A stretch of 64,000 nt of DNA from Siphonodentalium dalli (taxonomy: Eukaryota; Mollusca; Scaphopoda; Gadilida; Siphonodentaliidae): assembly GCA_032622095.1 (NCBI GenBank), contig CP136061.1, positions 135,125,587 to 135,189,586 on the forward strand, written 5' to 3'. Of this stretch, positions 11,466 to 22,741 are shown piece after piece (the stretch's first letter is position 1; each line of letters begins with the position of its first letter). A model generated the notes under the pieces. It ran no database searches, was not told the DNA's origin, and saw nothing but the letters and a program-made list of their open reading frames with translations. A program made the position numbers and the translations under genes.

Positions 11466-12765
11466 TTATCGATTGACAGGCGGTCGCGCATGTAACCAAT
11501 ATGAACGTACAAGAATTGGTAAGTCATTCTTATTATTCGGAAACCCATTTTGCACGACATGGTACAGCTGCTGATATTCATCATCGTTTACGGACGCGTC
11601 CTTTACTGCTTCAAGATGAAGATCTGCCATTTCACCACGTTGATTTATCACTGATAACCGCAATGCTTGTAAACTATACTCGACTTCCTGTCCCAGAACT
11701 TGATCGTCATCAGTAGGTTCTGTTGTCGGATATCGAGACATCGCATCAGCAGCGCATAATTTGGTCCCCGGGGTCCATAGAGTAGTGAACCGGTACCGCA
11801 TTAATTTCATCCTTAATCTTTGTAGTCGGGGATTGTCTATGTCCGATAAATGATAACTGTTCATGATTGGCAATAAAGGTCGATGATCAGTAACAATATC
11901 CAAATTCGAGAGGCCTTCAAGAAAAATTTGGCCTTTTGGACTGCCCAAATGGCACCAAGCATCTCAAGCTCGATCATTGCGTATCGGGATTCCGCGTCTG
12001 ACAGGAAACGCGACCCTGTCTGAATCAGATGCCAATTTCCAGTTTCTGTATCCTTTTGGAACAGAACGAATTCTAGTCCATTTAAACGACTCGCGTCAAC
12101 ATGTAGCGATGTTGGCCGTTTTGGATCATAATAGGATAAAACCGGTGCTGTTGAAAGCATAATGCGAGAATCCTTAAAAGCCTGGTCGTGCATAGAATTC
12201 CAAACAAAGTCATTGTGTGACTTTAACAACGGCCTTAACTTGTCAAGATGTGTGGCGATTTTATCCATGAAACCAGCGAGTTGGTTGGCTCTTCCGAAGA
12301 ACGATCGCAAGTCTGTAATGTTCTTGGTATAGGGAAATTGCGGATAGATTCTGTGACAGCTGGATTGATTGTGTAACCTGATCCACTTAATCGATATCCA
12401 CATAAATCGATTTCCTGTTCAGCAACGTTAAACTTGTCTGCATTCAGAGATATCCCACGGTCTCTACATCTTGCAAGTATTTGGCGAACGTGTGTGACAT
12501 GATCGGCCAGAGTGTCGTCGTATGCGATCAAATCATCGACGACTTTCCTGTATCGAGGTTACCCAGCAAGTGCATTATCCATACGTCTGTTAAAATGTTC
12601 TGAGATAGAGCATATTCCGAAAGGTGCACGCAAGAACATAAATCTACCAAAATGCGTGATAAAAGTGGTCAATGGCTGTGATTATGATGCCAGTGGACAT
12701 TGCCAATATCCACTCAAACAGTCAAGAGATGCAAAAAATCGAGCATTAGAGGCGGCCATGTCTGC
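11466..12765 (-). pseudogene. Gypsy reverse transcriptase and RNase H, degenerate
   Basis: Landmarks in order: RT motif A-like ASLDCLSGYWQ (about 12690-12745), APFG, the catalytic VVDDL box (about 12530-12545), LRSFFGRANQLAGF (connection), RNase H starts LHVDAS and later VTDHRPL. Two TAA codons interrupt the RT frame and frameshifts occur near 12330 and 11930. The N-terminal RT fingers are missing because the protease frame runs almost directly into motif A, so part of RT was deleted. Confidence 0.82.
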
Positions 12766-12771
12766 TACACC

Positions 12772-14073
12772 TCACATCCAAATGGTCGGGTATTTTAGAC
12801 ATGGGTTCATGCTTTTTGAAGATGTCGAACATGCCTCTGTGTTAACACATTGGGCAGGATAGTCCCTCGGTAATATGCCAAGTGTACGAGACGCAAACCA
12901 CGACATGTAGAGGCCTTTGGTTCCATTTAACACGTGTATAGTCTCTGTGCATTCAGATAAACCACACTTAAGCACTGCATCAAATTCGCCTAATTGTTCG
13001 ATTTCATGTTCATCAGCTGCTTTCAGTGATATTGTAGGTGGTCGAAGATTTGCGATATCGATGTTCAGTTTATTTAAAACATCTAGTCCACATGCAATAC
13101 CTTCAGCTCCAGAATCAGGTACTGTTTTTATTATTGACCCATTGGCAATATCACCACCAACTTCAATGTCAATGGTTGGGGACCGCCTATCTTTCAACTT
13201 AGCATGCATGCGTTGGTCATTTATTTTAGCAAGCAATTGTCCAAATAGGATGGCTGAAAACTGTTGTCGATGTTGACTGCCTAATGCACCGGGACATATT
13301 GTTGATTTCGCCCAGTGGCCTTTCTGTCGACATACAGCACAATTTGTGTTAGCAGCAGGACACCGAATTGAGTCAGAATGTGTTTTAGTGCACCGAATGC
13401 AAGTCGCACTATCACCATTATCTGTCGATTTCTTGCTTGGTTTTAAAAATTTAGAGTTCTTACGTCGATATTGTGACATGACATTGACATCCATGCCACC
13501 AACAGCACTTGTAATTTCTTGACAATGACGCTTTGCACCCTCGTCAGCTCTACATATATCGATGGCTTGCCCCAAGCTCAGATCCTTCTGTGCTAGTAAC
13601 TTTTCGACTGTATCTGAATCACGAATACCAGTCACGATCCGGTCTCGCAGTAACGATTCTTGACATGTCTTACAAAAGTCACACGTTTTTGTTAATTCTC
13701 GTAAGTCAGTTAACAAATCGTCGAATTGTTCCCCTTCTTGTTGCATTCGCATGTTAAAATTGCGACGCTCTATCACAACATTAACCTGTCCGATTATGTG
13801 ACGTCGCAATGCGTTCACAACTTCCTGAGGTTTATTTTTCTTGTCATCGGACAAATTCAAATTCATCGCTACTTTGAGGGTATCGTTGGCCAGACATGAC
13901 CGTAAAATAGCCATTTGAACATCGGCGGGTTGACCATTGAGTTTTGACAGCTGAGCAAAGTCCGCCCTTCTTTGGGCCCAAATGTTGAAAGCTTCACCTC
14001 GGTCCACTGATATGTCCAATTTGTCTGGCATTAACCTCGACGTGGCGAAATTGAATTCTGGAGGATCACCCAT
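12772..14073 (-). CDS. gag-pro: Gypsy Gag plus zinc knuckles and protease (433 codons)
   Basis: One open frame from ATG at 14073, about 130 bp inside the 5' LTR. The N-terminal two thirds is capsid-like (INVIERRNF and DDLLTDLRELTKTCDFC region). Two Cys/His knuckles follow (CIRCTKTHSDSIRC and CAVCRQKGHWAKSTIC), then an aspartic protease motif VPDSGAEG. The frame ends soon after the protease, where RT should begin. It is the only intact frame of the element. This layout is typical of Ty3/gypsy elements; a Mag-like lineage is possible but not shown. Confidence 0.85.
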   Translation of the reverse strand: MGDPPEFNFATSRLMPDKLDISVDRGEAFNIWAQRRADFAQLSKLNGQPADVQMAILRSCLANDTLKVAMNLNLSDDKKNKPQEVVNALRRHIIGQVNVVIERRNFNMRMQQEGEQFDDLLTDLRELTKTCDFCKTCQESLLRDRIVTGIRDSDTVEKLLAQKDLSLGQAIDICRADEGAKRHCQEITSAVGGMDVNVMSQYRRKNSKFLKPSKKSTDNGDSATCIRCTKTHSDSIRCPAANTNCAVCRQKGHWAKSTICPGALGSQHRQQFSAILFGQLLAKINDQRMHAKLKDRRSPTIDIEVGGDIANGSIIKTVPDSGAEGIACGLDVLNKLNIDIANLRPPTISLKAADEHEIEQLGEFDAVLKCGLSECTETIHVLNGTKGLYMSWFASRTLGILPRDYPAQCVNTEACSTSSKSMNPCLKYPTIWM

Positions 14074-14179
14074 CGTGTGCCCCTTTGTTCTGAGTCAAAC
14101 AAAATTGTCCGATATTAGTCAATTCAACCTTTGTTATAAGCCAAACTGTGGTTTTGCGATCATATAATTCAACCGCTTA

Positions 14180-14200
14180 CACATCCTGTCGACGACGCCA
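14180..14200 (-). other. Primer-binding site, tRNA-Ser-like
   Basis: On the minus strand TGGCGTCGTCGACAGGAT starts immediately after the 5' LTR. TGG complements the CCA of a tRNA 3' end. The pattern CGnnGTCGnCAGGAT resembles the complement of eukaryotic tRNA-Ser ends; this tRNA assignment is from memory of family features and is unproven. Confidence 0.6.
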
Positions 14201-14353
14201 TGTTATGTTTGGTGAATATAACTTATTATGGAGGAATTGTGTTGAGGTAACAACGAGCATTGACAAACAAGAGGAATATATTTTAGTGAATAATAATCTG
14301 GTCTCAACCAACAGGGTACATTACAACGCGTAGTATAAGTCCAAAGTCTATCA
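14201..14353 (-). repeat. 5' LTR of the gypsy element (153 bp)
   Basis: Nearly identical to 3285-3437, with TG and CA ends. It is followed by the target duplication ATACG (14354-14358) and the remaining end of the host MITE. Confidence 0.9.
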
Positions 14354-14402
14354 ATACGCATAATAGATATGGGGACCGTCTGATCGGATTGAGTACCTTT
14401 AA
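14354..14402 (-). mobile_element. TTAA-flanked MITE, copy 1, remaining end with target duplication
   Basis: ATACG (14354-14358) is the target duplication. The end GGGACCGTCTGATCGGATT followed by GAGTACCTTTAA mirrors the ends at 18851 and 49299. Together with 3031-3284 it forms the element hit by the retrotransposon. Confidence 0.7.
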
Positions 14403-15908
14403 ATTGCAATGCAATTTACACCACCTAACCCTTCGATTGCTGACTATTCAGAGCCTTGCGAAAGTTTACATTATAGGAATTGCCTATACTATTAGCTGTA
14501 TATACCATGCATAGTGTCATAAGACTCATAACAGATTATTTTAAGTCTGTACATTCAGAGAGAATCCTATGGAATCCAATGTATTAATATATAAGAATAT
14601 TAAGGGTAATTTGCTAAGTTTTATCATCTGAAGTTTTACAAATGAATGGGGGGTTATAAGCAACTAAATACTTGAAATTATGCCCCTTGGCATTTGTGTA
14701 GGGAAACTCGAGTCAGCATAAAAAAAATACCCGCAGCTGAATGGTGTATAATATCTTCGGTTGTTTAATGTGAAAGAAAACAGAAATTCATAGGCTATGT
14801 TAATTCCTCGGCCATTTGTGTGTGATTGTTCGTCAAGCGGCTACATTGGTCGACAAATTTGGTAGGGGGTGGGGGTATTTTTCTATATTAAAATTTTGTG
14901 CACAAAAGGGGGTAGTTGTGGAAATGCCAATTTATTTCAGGAATAAGTATGGTGAGGCACCATTTCTTTTTTGACAACTTATGTCCGACATGGAGTTCTA
15001 CACGCAAAAGTATTTAAAGTTTGGCTCAGTAGGGCAATGAATCGTCGGGATGGCTTAACCCTAACATTGTCGCCTATGGGAAATATTTAGTTGATTGTAA
15101 CCATTGACCAGCGTTGAACGGTTTGATTTAAAGTCACACGTGTTCATTGTTTCATTATATTATTTTCGATAGTGTTCAGGTTGAACTAGCTATATACATT
15201 GTGCACATGCATGGTTGTATCGTGTCGTATTGTATCAAAATAAATAAGCATACTGTTTAAAGATAGTGCATCTCTTCTGGGCCACTATCCCGCGATTTCA
15301 GGACAAGCTACTCATAGCTTTTTGTGTGAATAAAATACAGATAAAACTGAGGATTTTCTATATTATTATCTGTAAAGGCATAATAAATAAAGTGGTTTAT
15401 TTCTGATTCAACAGAACGTATGTAATTAGCGGCGAAATACATAAATTGATTGAGGATACTACAGAAACAGTGTTCTCCCTCTTGATACGCTCTGAACGTT
15501 TTCGTCTGATTTCAGTTCTAAAACATATATATAGCCCATAATACAGTCACAAGAATGTGATAAGAAATTATAAACAAAATTTATATTAATTTATAGAAGC
15601 TTATCCGTACACGTGTCTTCGATTTATACATGTAGGCCTATCTGTTATTGTATATCCCGGAATATATTTAAAACTTGCTTGGAAGCGATACGCTGTCTTC
15701 AAGGCGTTTATACATTGAGTTATATAAAATATTGTTGTTGTTATTCTAGTGGATGGGGGTCCTGACTACATCTTTTGATGGTTTAAAAATAACATAGAAA
15801 GGATTAAAATGTCATTCTAATTGAACTGAAAATATAACATTCCATCAATAATGAGTTTTAGCGACAGTGAGATTCTATATTAGAAACCCTGAACTATATA
15901 ATTGTTTC
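14403..15908. other. Unassigned AT-rich DNA
   Basis: No exon with recognisable protein similarity, no tandem repeat and no element ends were found in this 1.5 kb. The G-rich run near 14860-14875 is simple sequence. Confidence 0.45.
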
Positions 15909-16926
15909 TATGGGAGGCCAAATTCACATTTAATAATTAATTGCGCTTAAGTGCAATTCATGGTTATATGTAACTAAACACCCCTGGTGAATAAATAGGT
16001 TTATCCATAACTTAACCTTAACTCCTATTGACATATCACCTCTTGTTTTCATGATTTGGATGGGTAGGGAGCTAACCCAACTTTTTATCAAAATGGCTGA
16101 CTCGCAATAGTATCACCTTGTTTTAGTTGGAGCGACTCCTGATAGCATTATATTATTTCGGTATATATTAGTTGGGGCTACTCGCAATAGCATTACTTTC
16201 TGTATTAGTTGGGGCGAATTTGATTTTCTTAAATTTTCGAGTATAAATGCACACCATATGAGGGAAGCAAGCCCTCGGTGACACCACATTCACACTATAT
16301 GACCATGGAAATACTATAGATTTGTGCAAGAGATGCTGATTTAATACAAAAAAATTAGAGCTCGAGGACTGAGACACCAAAGCTCCAGGAATGACACCAA
16401 TTTTTTGGGACAGGGATGCTGATAATATGAAAATAGGGTTTTTTCCCTGATTAAAGTCAATAAATAAACCATATGAGGTAAGCAAGCCCTCATGCAGTGA
16501 CACCACATGCATGCTATAGTATAAGTATATGACCATAGTAATGCCCCAAATCTGTGCAAAAATACATTAAGAAACATCATATAAAAAATTACTAGAGTTC
16601 CGGGAAGGAGACATCAATTCTTTGGATATAGGGATGCTGATAATATGTAATTAGGGATTATCATTGTTGAACACATACTCACAGTTGACTGTTGAGTACT
16701 CATGCTAATTAAAACAGCTTAAAATTCGCCCAATGCTCCTCTTGTGTTGCTAGGTGATACACCAGGTCATGCTAATAGTTTATGGGTAGGTTAGATAGTA
16801 GTCACAATTACGCTTAAGCGCAATTCATTACTCTAAAGCGTAAATGCCCTATTTGTGCTTAAGCACAATATGTGGTATTGGCGCTTAATCGCAATTGATT
16901 ATTAAATGTTAATTTGGCCTCCCATA
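15909..16926. mobile_element. Non-autonomous inverted-repeat element (1.02 kb)
   Basis: The left end TATGGGAGGCCAAATT...ACATTTAATAATTAATTGCG is repeated inverted at the right end (about 16885-16926), giving termini of about 40 bp. Palindromic GCGCTTAAGCGCAATT-like motifs recur just inside both ends (15943, 16810, 16850, 16880). No transposase is encoded. A clear target duplication was not found, so the superfamily is unassigned. Confidence 0.6.
16250..16655 (+). repeat. Imperfect tandem duplication, about 215 bp per unit
   Basis: ACCATATGAGG...AAGCAAGCCCTC...GTGACACCACAT begins both units (16250 and 16469). AGGGATGCTGATAATATG ends both (about 16430 and 16640). It lies inside the inverted-repeat element; open frames here are by-products. 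Confidence 0.6.
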
Positions 16927-18850
16927 AGTTTCTTATGCAATAGCGTGTATATATTTAATACATGTCTTCACGTGACAAAATCCAACTTGAATGCAAGGTC
17001 GAAATTGGACCATTGTTAATAAAGATAAATTTATGTATATGAAATTGTATGACTGCTTATATGTGTGCATCCACATAAAGATACAAAGGAAGAGAGAAAG
17101 ATATAGAAAGCAAAAGAACTTTCAAATTTACAACGTAATTACTCCAGTTATGTTAAAAAGACTTATTGGGCGCCATAACATTTTGCAATACATGCAGCGG
17201 TTGTCATGGTAACAATTGGTCTGTAGTCTTCCCAGAAAGTATAGTTGTTCTCTGAAAGGCTAGGCCCGAGATATTTGTGACAAGTTCGAGTCTAATTATA
17301 TTATAATATTTGACGTGAACCATCACCATCGGGACTCCTGACGTTACGTTAATTGAGCCCAAAGACGATTCTGGGATTGTTTTTGATGAATGACCTTGAA
17401 AGACCACAAACGACCTTGGTGAATAATTTTGCCCAACATCATTTTCTACAAAAGTGATACCTATATATCACGTTAGGGCACTAATGACCATTCTATAAGC
17501 ATTTTGATTTCCCCCCCATTTTTCTTTCCTATTTGGACCCTTTACCGTAGAACTACCGGCGGTATGTTGATCGATCCAATAGATAAATGGAGAATAATCT
17601 TCCTCAAAGTTATTCTTTTTACGAATATTAATACAAATTGCCAACACACACCGTCATTCTGATATATTAATTAAGTGCATTGACTTTGAATGGCGAAATT
17701 ATTTGTGTTTGTTTGTCGCCGATTGATGCGTCCCGAATCCAGATGTAAATATTTACAATTGAGCGTAGTTTTAACGATGTTTTCTATTGAGTGGTATGGT
17801 CGATTTCTTTGAATTGTCGGCGATGTTAGTAGAATGCTACGTCCAGTATCCTGAATACAATCTTATCAGTTTCTCGAACTCGAACAAGTCCATAGTACCG
17901 CTATGTCTTTAAGACCCCCACGACGGAATTAACATCGAGTAAATTAAACCGTAACTGCATCAACATTGTGTTCAGAAGATGGGTGTAGACCAACCTCTGT
18001 AATGTACATGTACATGTAACTCAATTACATAGCTGACTGTCCCTGTGATTTGGCATAAACTGAAGGAGTCGTATACTATTTTCGCTCAGTTTTAAATTTA
18101 CGCATCAATCGATGCGCGAAAAACAACACTGTACGCGAATTTAAATACGAGTAAGGTATTTAAAAAAACCAAGAACAAGACACTGTATATTTTGTACATA
18201 AATGCCTTTCGTCATTCTGTCATCTTTTGTATAAAATTTCGTTTTCTCAATATCCATTCATGTTATTATTTGGATCAGAGAATAGGGCAATTATAACAAG
18301 AGTTACAAGAACTCTAATAGCTGCTATGAAACAAAATCGCTGGTCTTTCTTAATTGTTCTTTTGATATGATTAAACATTTCGATCAACCTAATTATTTCT
18401 AGAAATATATAAGCTACACTCTTGTCCTGGCATAATCTTACAATAGTATCGAATGTTGACATGCAGTTACTGATTCAAATTTCGAGAACATGGGTTATCT
18501 TTGGGGTACATTGCTTGTGCGTGCTTAAGTGTTAATGGATCTTGTGTATACATACCCATCACCACAATGCAGTGCAATTCCAAATGAGCCCTTTCATCCC
18601 ATGAATCGGTAACTGTCAACTGGCCGTCTGGATGTGCTATTGCAACATTATACCCTTGTCACTACAGTTGTACCGGTCTGCATATATGCATATGATGTAT
18701 GTAGATATATGCATATTAAGGACAAATTTTTCATTGTTGACGTGTAATGAAACCGAATACCATTGAATGTTACAGGAAAGTGTTTGTCTAGTCTACAATA
18801 ATCTAGTCTTTATTAAACAGGATGATAATTGACATTAATCTTCACAAATC
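16927..18850. other. Unassigned DNA
   Basis: AT-rich, with a short TGTACATGTACATGTA palindromic run at about 18005-18020. Small open frames (60-70 aa) show no recognisable domain. No repeats shared with the rest of the window were found. Confidence 0.45.
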
Positions 18851-19290
18851 TTAAAGGTACTCAATCCGATTAGACGCTCCTAAATTACTATTTATTTGGC
18901 TTCGGGGGTAAAACATATTTGATTTGAGTCGAGGAACCCACCCATCAAAGCTCAGATTGATCAGATATCGATTTTTAAAGTTTGTTATTTCTCGATATGT
19001 GTAATAATATGTGGCTAGAAACACGTGGTCAAACGGAGGGTCTCGGACAAAATTGCGGATGAAGATGGATAACTCTAAAATCAAGTGGTAATACGGTAAA
19101 ATTTCGTGATACTTTAGTAATAATACGGCCGTATTTTGTTGAACAAAATGTTGATAAATAACAAGTTTTTGGGAAATTTGATTCCATAGTTGACAGTGGT
19201 TAGCATTATTTTGTTGCAATAAATCGATTCTGATAACTAAAGCGTATTTTTGAAGAAATGTCGTTGTTGTTGTATCTTGATGGTATTTAG
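18851..19290 (-). mobile_element. TTAA-flanked MITE, copy 2 (one end truncated)
   Basis: It starts TTAAAGGTACTCAATCCGAT and carries the family blocks seen at 3050-3284 and, inverted, at 49299-49757. The far end stops near TGTATCTTGATGG without the GGGACC terminus, next to a different element's end. The 175-aa open frame over it is antisense repeat sequence. Confidence 0.65.
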
Positions 19291-19708
19291 AATTCCGAGT
19301 GCCATGGTTCGCGCTGCCACTTGCCAATGGCAAATATAATTCACATTTGCCAAAAAAAACTTTATTTTTATTCCTCAAGAAAGTTTATTAATATATGTCA
19401 ATCAACACAACTCATTTCAGGAAAGTCCTTCATTATTTATTAATGGTATTAGTGGTGATTTATAAGGTTATGAAACGTTAACACCTCTCTCAAGATACAA
19501 TTAATCTGAAATTATTAGTATCGACGGGTGGGGGGATTGCTGGTATGTCTAGTGCTGGTGTTTACATAGCTAATCCTCTTCGTTTCGATGCGCTTTTCTG
19601 ATCGATGAAGAAATTAACCCTTCTATAATTCCATTGTTATGTTGTTGGTTTATTGTTCTATGATAAACCCAAGTAAAGAGGCGCGAATTATTAATAATTA
19701 ACTGCTTT

Positions 19709-19713
19709 CCTAT
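19709..19713. repeat. Target-site duplication CCTAT, left
   Basis: CCTAT precedes the TG end at 19714 and recurs right after the other LTR (22576-22580). Confidence 0.78.
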
Positions 19714-19875
19714 TGTTGTATGGGTGTGTTAATAACTTGATAAATCAATTTATAACGATGATGATTTATTATTTTGGTTCAAAACAATCCAGAGTGATGC
19801 AAGGGAAGTCACTCACACATACATTCGTTTGCTCTACAATTCGTACTACGTAATTGCGTACCAACATACACTACA
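19714..19875 (-). repeat. 3' LTR of second gypsy element (162 bp)
   Basis: It begins TGTTGTATGGGTGTG and ends CATACACTACA. From 19729 onward it matches 22439-22575. Confidence 0.75.
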
Positions 19876-19889
19876 CTCTTCCCTCCCTT
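19876..19889 (-). other. Polypurine tract of second gypsy element
   Basis: AAGGGAGGGAAGAG on the minus strand immediately precedes the 3' LTR start TGTAGTG. Confidence 0.75.
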
Positions 19890-20044
19890 GCACAAAAGAA
19901 ATACATGAAAAACCAAACATTACTCATGGTCTAACTTTTGACCAACAGAACCAAATGTTAGAATACAGAATGCAAAATAGTTCAGACATGGTAATATTTA
20001 TAATATATGGTATACGTGCCACCTATTAGGTGGTATATGACCCT

Positions 20045-21115
20045 TTAGTTATCCTGAAAGCGTTGCGGCTTTCTCACTGTTTGTTTCAAGCTGTAAGGTC
20101 TAGGTAGACAGGCATTGTCTCTCTGATTTTCACTAGAATCATTATTCCCAATATCATTATCAACAATTTCCGGACAATCAATGTTTCCGAAAGAGAAAGC
20201 GGACCAATCTGGAAGGGATGAACCGGTGCCAGATTCGTGTGAAACCTTTTTAGATTCAGAGAATTTTAGCAATTGATCAACATGTCTCTTCCGAATGAGA
20301 CCATCAACTTCTACTGAATATGTCACCGGTCCAAGTATTTAAAAAATGATTCCCTTACTCCATTTTTGTTTATTTGCACGGAAATCTAATGTTAGGACTG
20401 TGTCCTTTGCATTAAACATTCTATGCGCTGATGGGTTCCTTTCGGCTGCTTTGGATGATTTCATTAACATGGAATCAGCCAAATTAGGCTTCAATATATC
20501 AAATTTAGTACGCAACCGACGCTTCATTAACAACTCACATGGTGGATGCGTTGTTGCAGTGTGTGGTGTCGTACGATAGGCCAACATAAATTGAGACAAT
20601 TTCTTGGAGAGTGAACCAGTAACACCATCTAATGACTTAATTCCCTCTTTAAAGGATCTCACAAAGCGTTCTGCCTCTCAGTTTGAACTGAAATAATTTG
20701 ACACAAATTGGGGACCGTTATCGCTGACAATTTCTTGAGGTAACCGTTTTCTCGGCAGATGTGGAACCCATTTCTACAACTTCTGGCCATTTAGACATGG
20801 CATCTATGACAATAAAAACATCTTACCCCTGAAGGGACCCGCAAAATCTATATGCAACCGACACCATGGACTATTTGGCCAAATCCAAGGGTTTGAGGTG
20901 TCTTTTTGTGGTTTTGACGCATGTCGGTTACAAAATTGACATGCATTAACAGTCTCTTCAATATGTTGGTCAATCGACGGCCACCACACATGTAAACGTG
21001 CCAGCGATTTCATCTGAACTATTCCTGGGTGGGCTTCATGCAATATAAAATCATGAAATTCTTTGGGAACAATAACCCTGAAGCCCCAAAGTAAACAACC
21101 TTCTTCCAGTGACAA
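20045..21115 (-). pseudogene. Second gypsy element: integrase and C-terminal region, broken
   Basis: 20804-21115 has the HHCC zinc region (HEAHPG, CQFCNRH) and the first core Asp (HIDFAGPF). A frameshift near 20808 follows. A SDNGPQF motif lies around 20700-20720, with a shortened spacer between them. 20339-20662 shows the end of the core region (FMLAYRTTPHTAT), and 20045-20326 the tail with a VDGLIRKRHVDQL element. At least two frame breaks occur. Confidence 0.8.
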
Positions 21116-21130
21116 TTCATATTGTTTCTG

Positions 21131-22438
21131 TTAGAAAGGTTCGAATTCTGGAGACAAATCCTTCTCCTCTGGCCATCCATACAAAACAAAAGATTTGACC
21201 TTTGATAAAACATAATCATTATTTGTGGCATTGCAGATATCAATATCACGCAATGGCAAACGATCCAGCTGCTGTCTGTTTATCACAGAAGCTTCAATTG
21301 TATGATTATCCTCAATATCATTACCAATATCTCCAATCGGAAGTCTTGAGAAGCAATCGGCATTAGCTGTCCCGGCCTTATGTCTTATATCAAAAGAATA
21401 TGCACCCAATTTTAGGGCCCACCTCTGAAGTCTGCTTGTAGCTAACACAGGAATGCCTTTCTTACTGCCGAATATATATGACAGTGGTTTATGATCAGAA
21501 ACAAGGGTGAAATGTGTGCCATAAAGGAATTCATGAAATTTGGTTACCCCGAATAAAATTGCGAGAGCCTCTTTTTCTAAAGTTGAATAATTGCCCTCTG
21601 CTGGGCTTAAGGCGCGAGAAGCGAACGCAATCGGTCTTTCGACGCCATCAATGATATGGCTTAAGACTCCCGCAATTCCATAAAATGAGGCATCTACTGC
21701 AAGAATAACTGGCTTATCTGGATCAAAGTGAACCAGGCATTTATCTGAACTGAGACATTTCTTCAATTGTTCAAAAGCATTTGTACATTCATTTGACCAC
21801 ACAAATTTAACATTCTTCTGTAGTAAATGATTCAAAGGTTGAACCATAGTTGACATGTTGGGCATATATTTCGGGTAATAATTAATCATTCCTAAAATGA
21901 TTGCAATTCTTTGATTTTGGTTCGGGACAAGATAACAATGCCTTGATATTCTCAGGTAGCGGCTTGGTACCATATGACAATCAATCTGATGACCCAAAAA
22001 TTTAACATGGTCTTCCATGAAGTGACACTTGGTCTTCTGAAGCTGAATACCATATTTCTGAAAAATTCTGAGTACCTGAGACAAATTTTGAAGAGAATCC
22101 AGATCATTATTTCCTGTTACCAATACATCGTCAAAATAGTGAACTACTCCAGACAGGCCATTCAATATCTTATCAATAATACTCCCAAATATGGCAGGGG
22201 ATGATGCAACGCCAAATGGTAACTTCCGGTACATGTAAAACCCTAGGTGGGTATTTATTGTCAAGAGTTCATGGCTATCAGGATGAAGCTGAATTTGTTG
22301 GAACGCAGCCGATAAATCCAATTTAGTGAATTTCTGACCCCCATTTAACTGAGAAAGGGGCTCATCTATCTTAGGAACTGGATGTTCCGGTACTTTAAGA
22401 TAAGGGTTTACAGTGACTTTATAATCCCCACATATACG
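21131..22438 (-). pseudogene. Second gypsy element: reverse transcriptase and RNase H, N-terminally truncated
   Basis: One open frame runs from the deletion point at about 22438 to 21131. It shows RT blocks KLDLSAAFQQ, LPFGVASSPAIF and the catalytic YFDDVLV, then LGHQID, the RNase H start ILAVDASFYG, FASRALSPAEGNYSTLEKEALAI and VSDHKPL. The RT fingers are partly missing. The frame itself is clean, so the loss came from deletion rather than point decay. Confidence 0.86.
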
Positions 22439-22575
22439 TAATAACTTGATAAATCAATTTATAACAATGATGATTTATTCTTTTGGTTCAAAACAATCGA
22501 GAGTGATGTCACTCACACAGACATTCGTTTTCTCTACAATTCGTACTACGTAATTGCGTACCAACATACAATACA
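22439..22575 (-). repeat. 5' LTR remnant of second gypsy element (137 bp)
   Basis: TAATAACTTGATAAATC to CAATACA matches the left LTR but lacks its first 15 bases (plus-strand view) and a 9-bp insertion. CCTAT target duplication follows at 22576. Confidence 0.75.
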
Positions 22576-22741
22576 CCTATTGATATCAAAGGTCGCACAA
22601 ACAGCGATTGTCGAAATAGTAAAAATAAAAGAAACAATGTTGTAGAAACTTGGCATTTGGCAACTTCTAACAGCATTTGGCAAAAATTATTTTCATTTGG
22701 CAAAATATTTGGCAAAAGTAAATTTCGGGCCAGCGCGGACC

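Larger units (their letters stand above)
3285..14353 (-). mobile_element. Ty3/gypsy LTR retrotransposon, 11.07 kb, defective
   Basis: Two 153-bp LTRs, TG...CA ends, a 5-bp target duplication, a primer-binding site beside the right LTR and a polypurine tract beside the left LTR define a complete insertion read on the minus strand. Order from the 5' end: LTR, PBS, gag with zinc-knuckle region and protease, degenerate reverse transcriptase, RNase H, integrase, then about 6.9 kb of two tandem foreign 3.4-kb repeats, PPT and LTR. Without the foreign repeats the element is about 4.2 kb. By eye the LTRs differ at one base of 153, yet pol has stops and frameshifts. This suggests recent movement of an already defective copy in trans. 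Confidence 0.9.
19714..22575 (-). mobile_element. Second Ty3/gypsy element, 2.86 kb, internally deleted
   Basis: It is read on the minus strand. The 3' LTR is 19714-19875 with a PPT beside it. Degenerate integrase, RNase H and RT follow towards higher coordinates. The RT frame then joins the 5' LTR remnant abruptly at 22438/22439. Gag, protease, the PBS and the inner end of the 5' LTR are gone. The 5-bp target duplication CCTAT supports a true insertion. About six substitutions and one 9-bp indel separate the two LTRs over roughly 137 bp, so it is older than the first gypsy element. Confidence 0.82.
19306..22741. mobile_element. Putative DNA transposon remnant holding the second gypsy element
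   Basis: GGTTCGCGCTGCC at 19306 and, inverted, GGTCCGCGCTGGCCC at 22741 form imperfect inverted ends, each followed inside by TTGCCAAATG-like repeats (19320-19355; 22650-22720). Removing the LTR insertion leaves about 0.6 kb. Target duplication and superfamily are not resolved. Confidence 0.42.

Noticed and set aside
18851-19378. 175-aa open frame
   Set aside because: It lies across the MITE copy and its junction, and matches the non-coding repeat at other sites.
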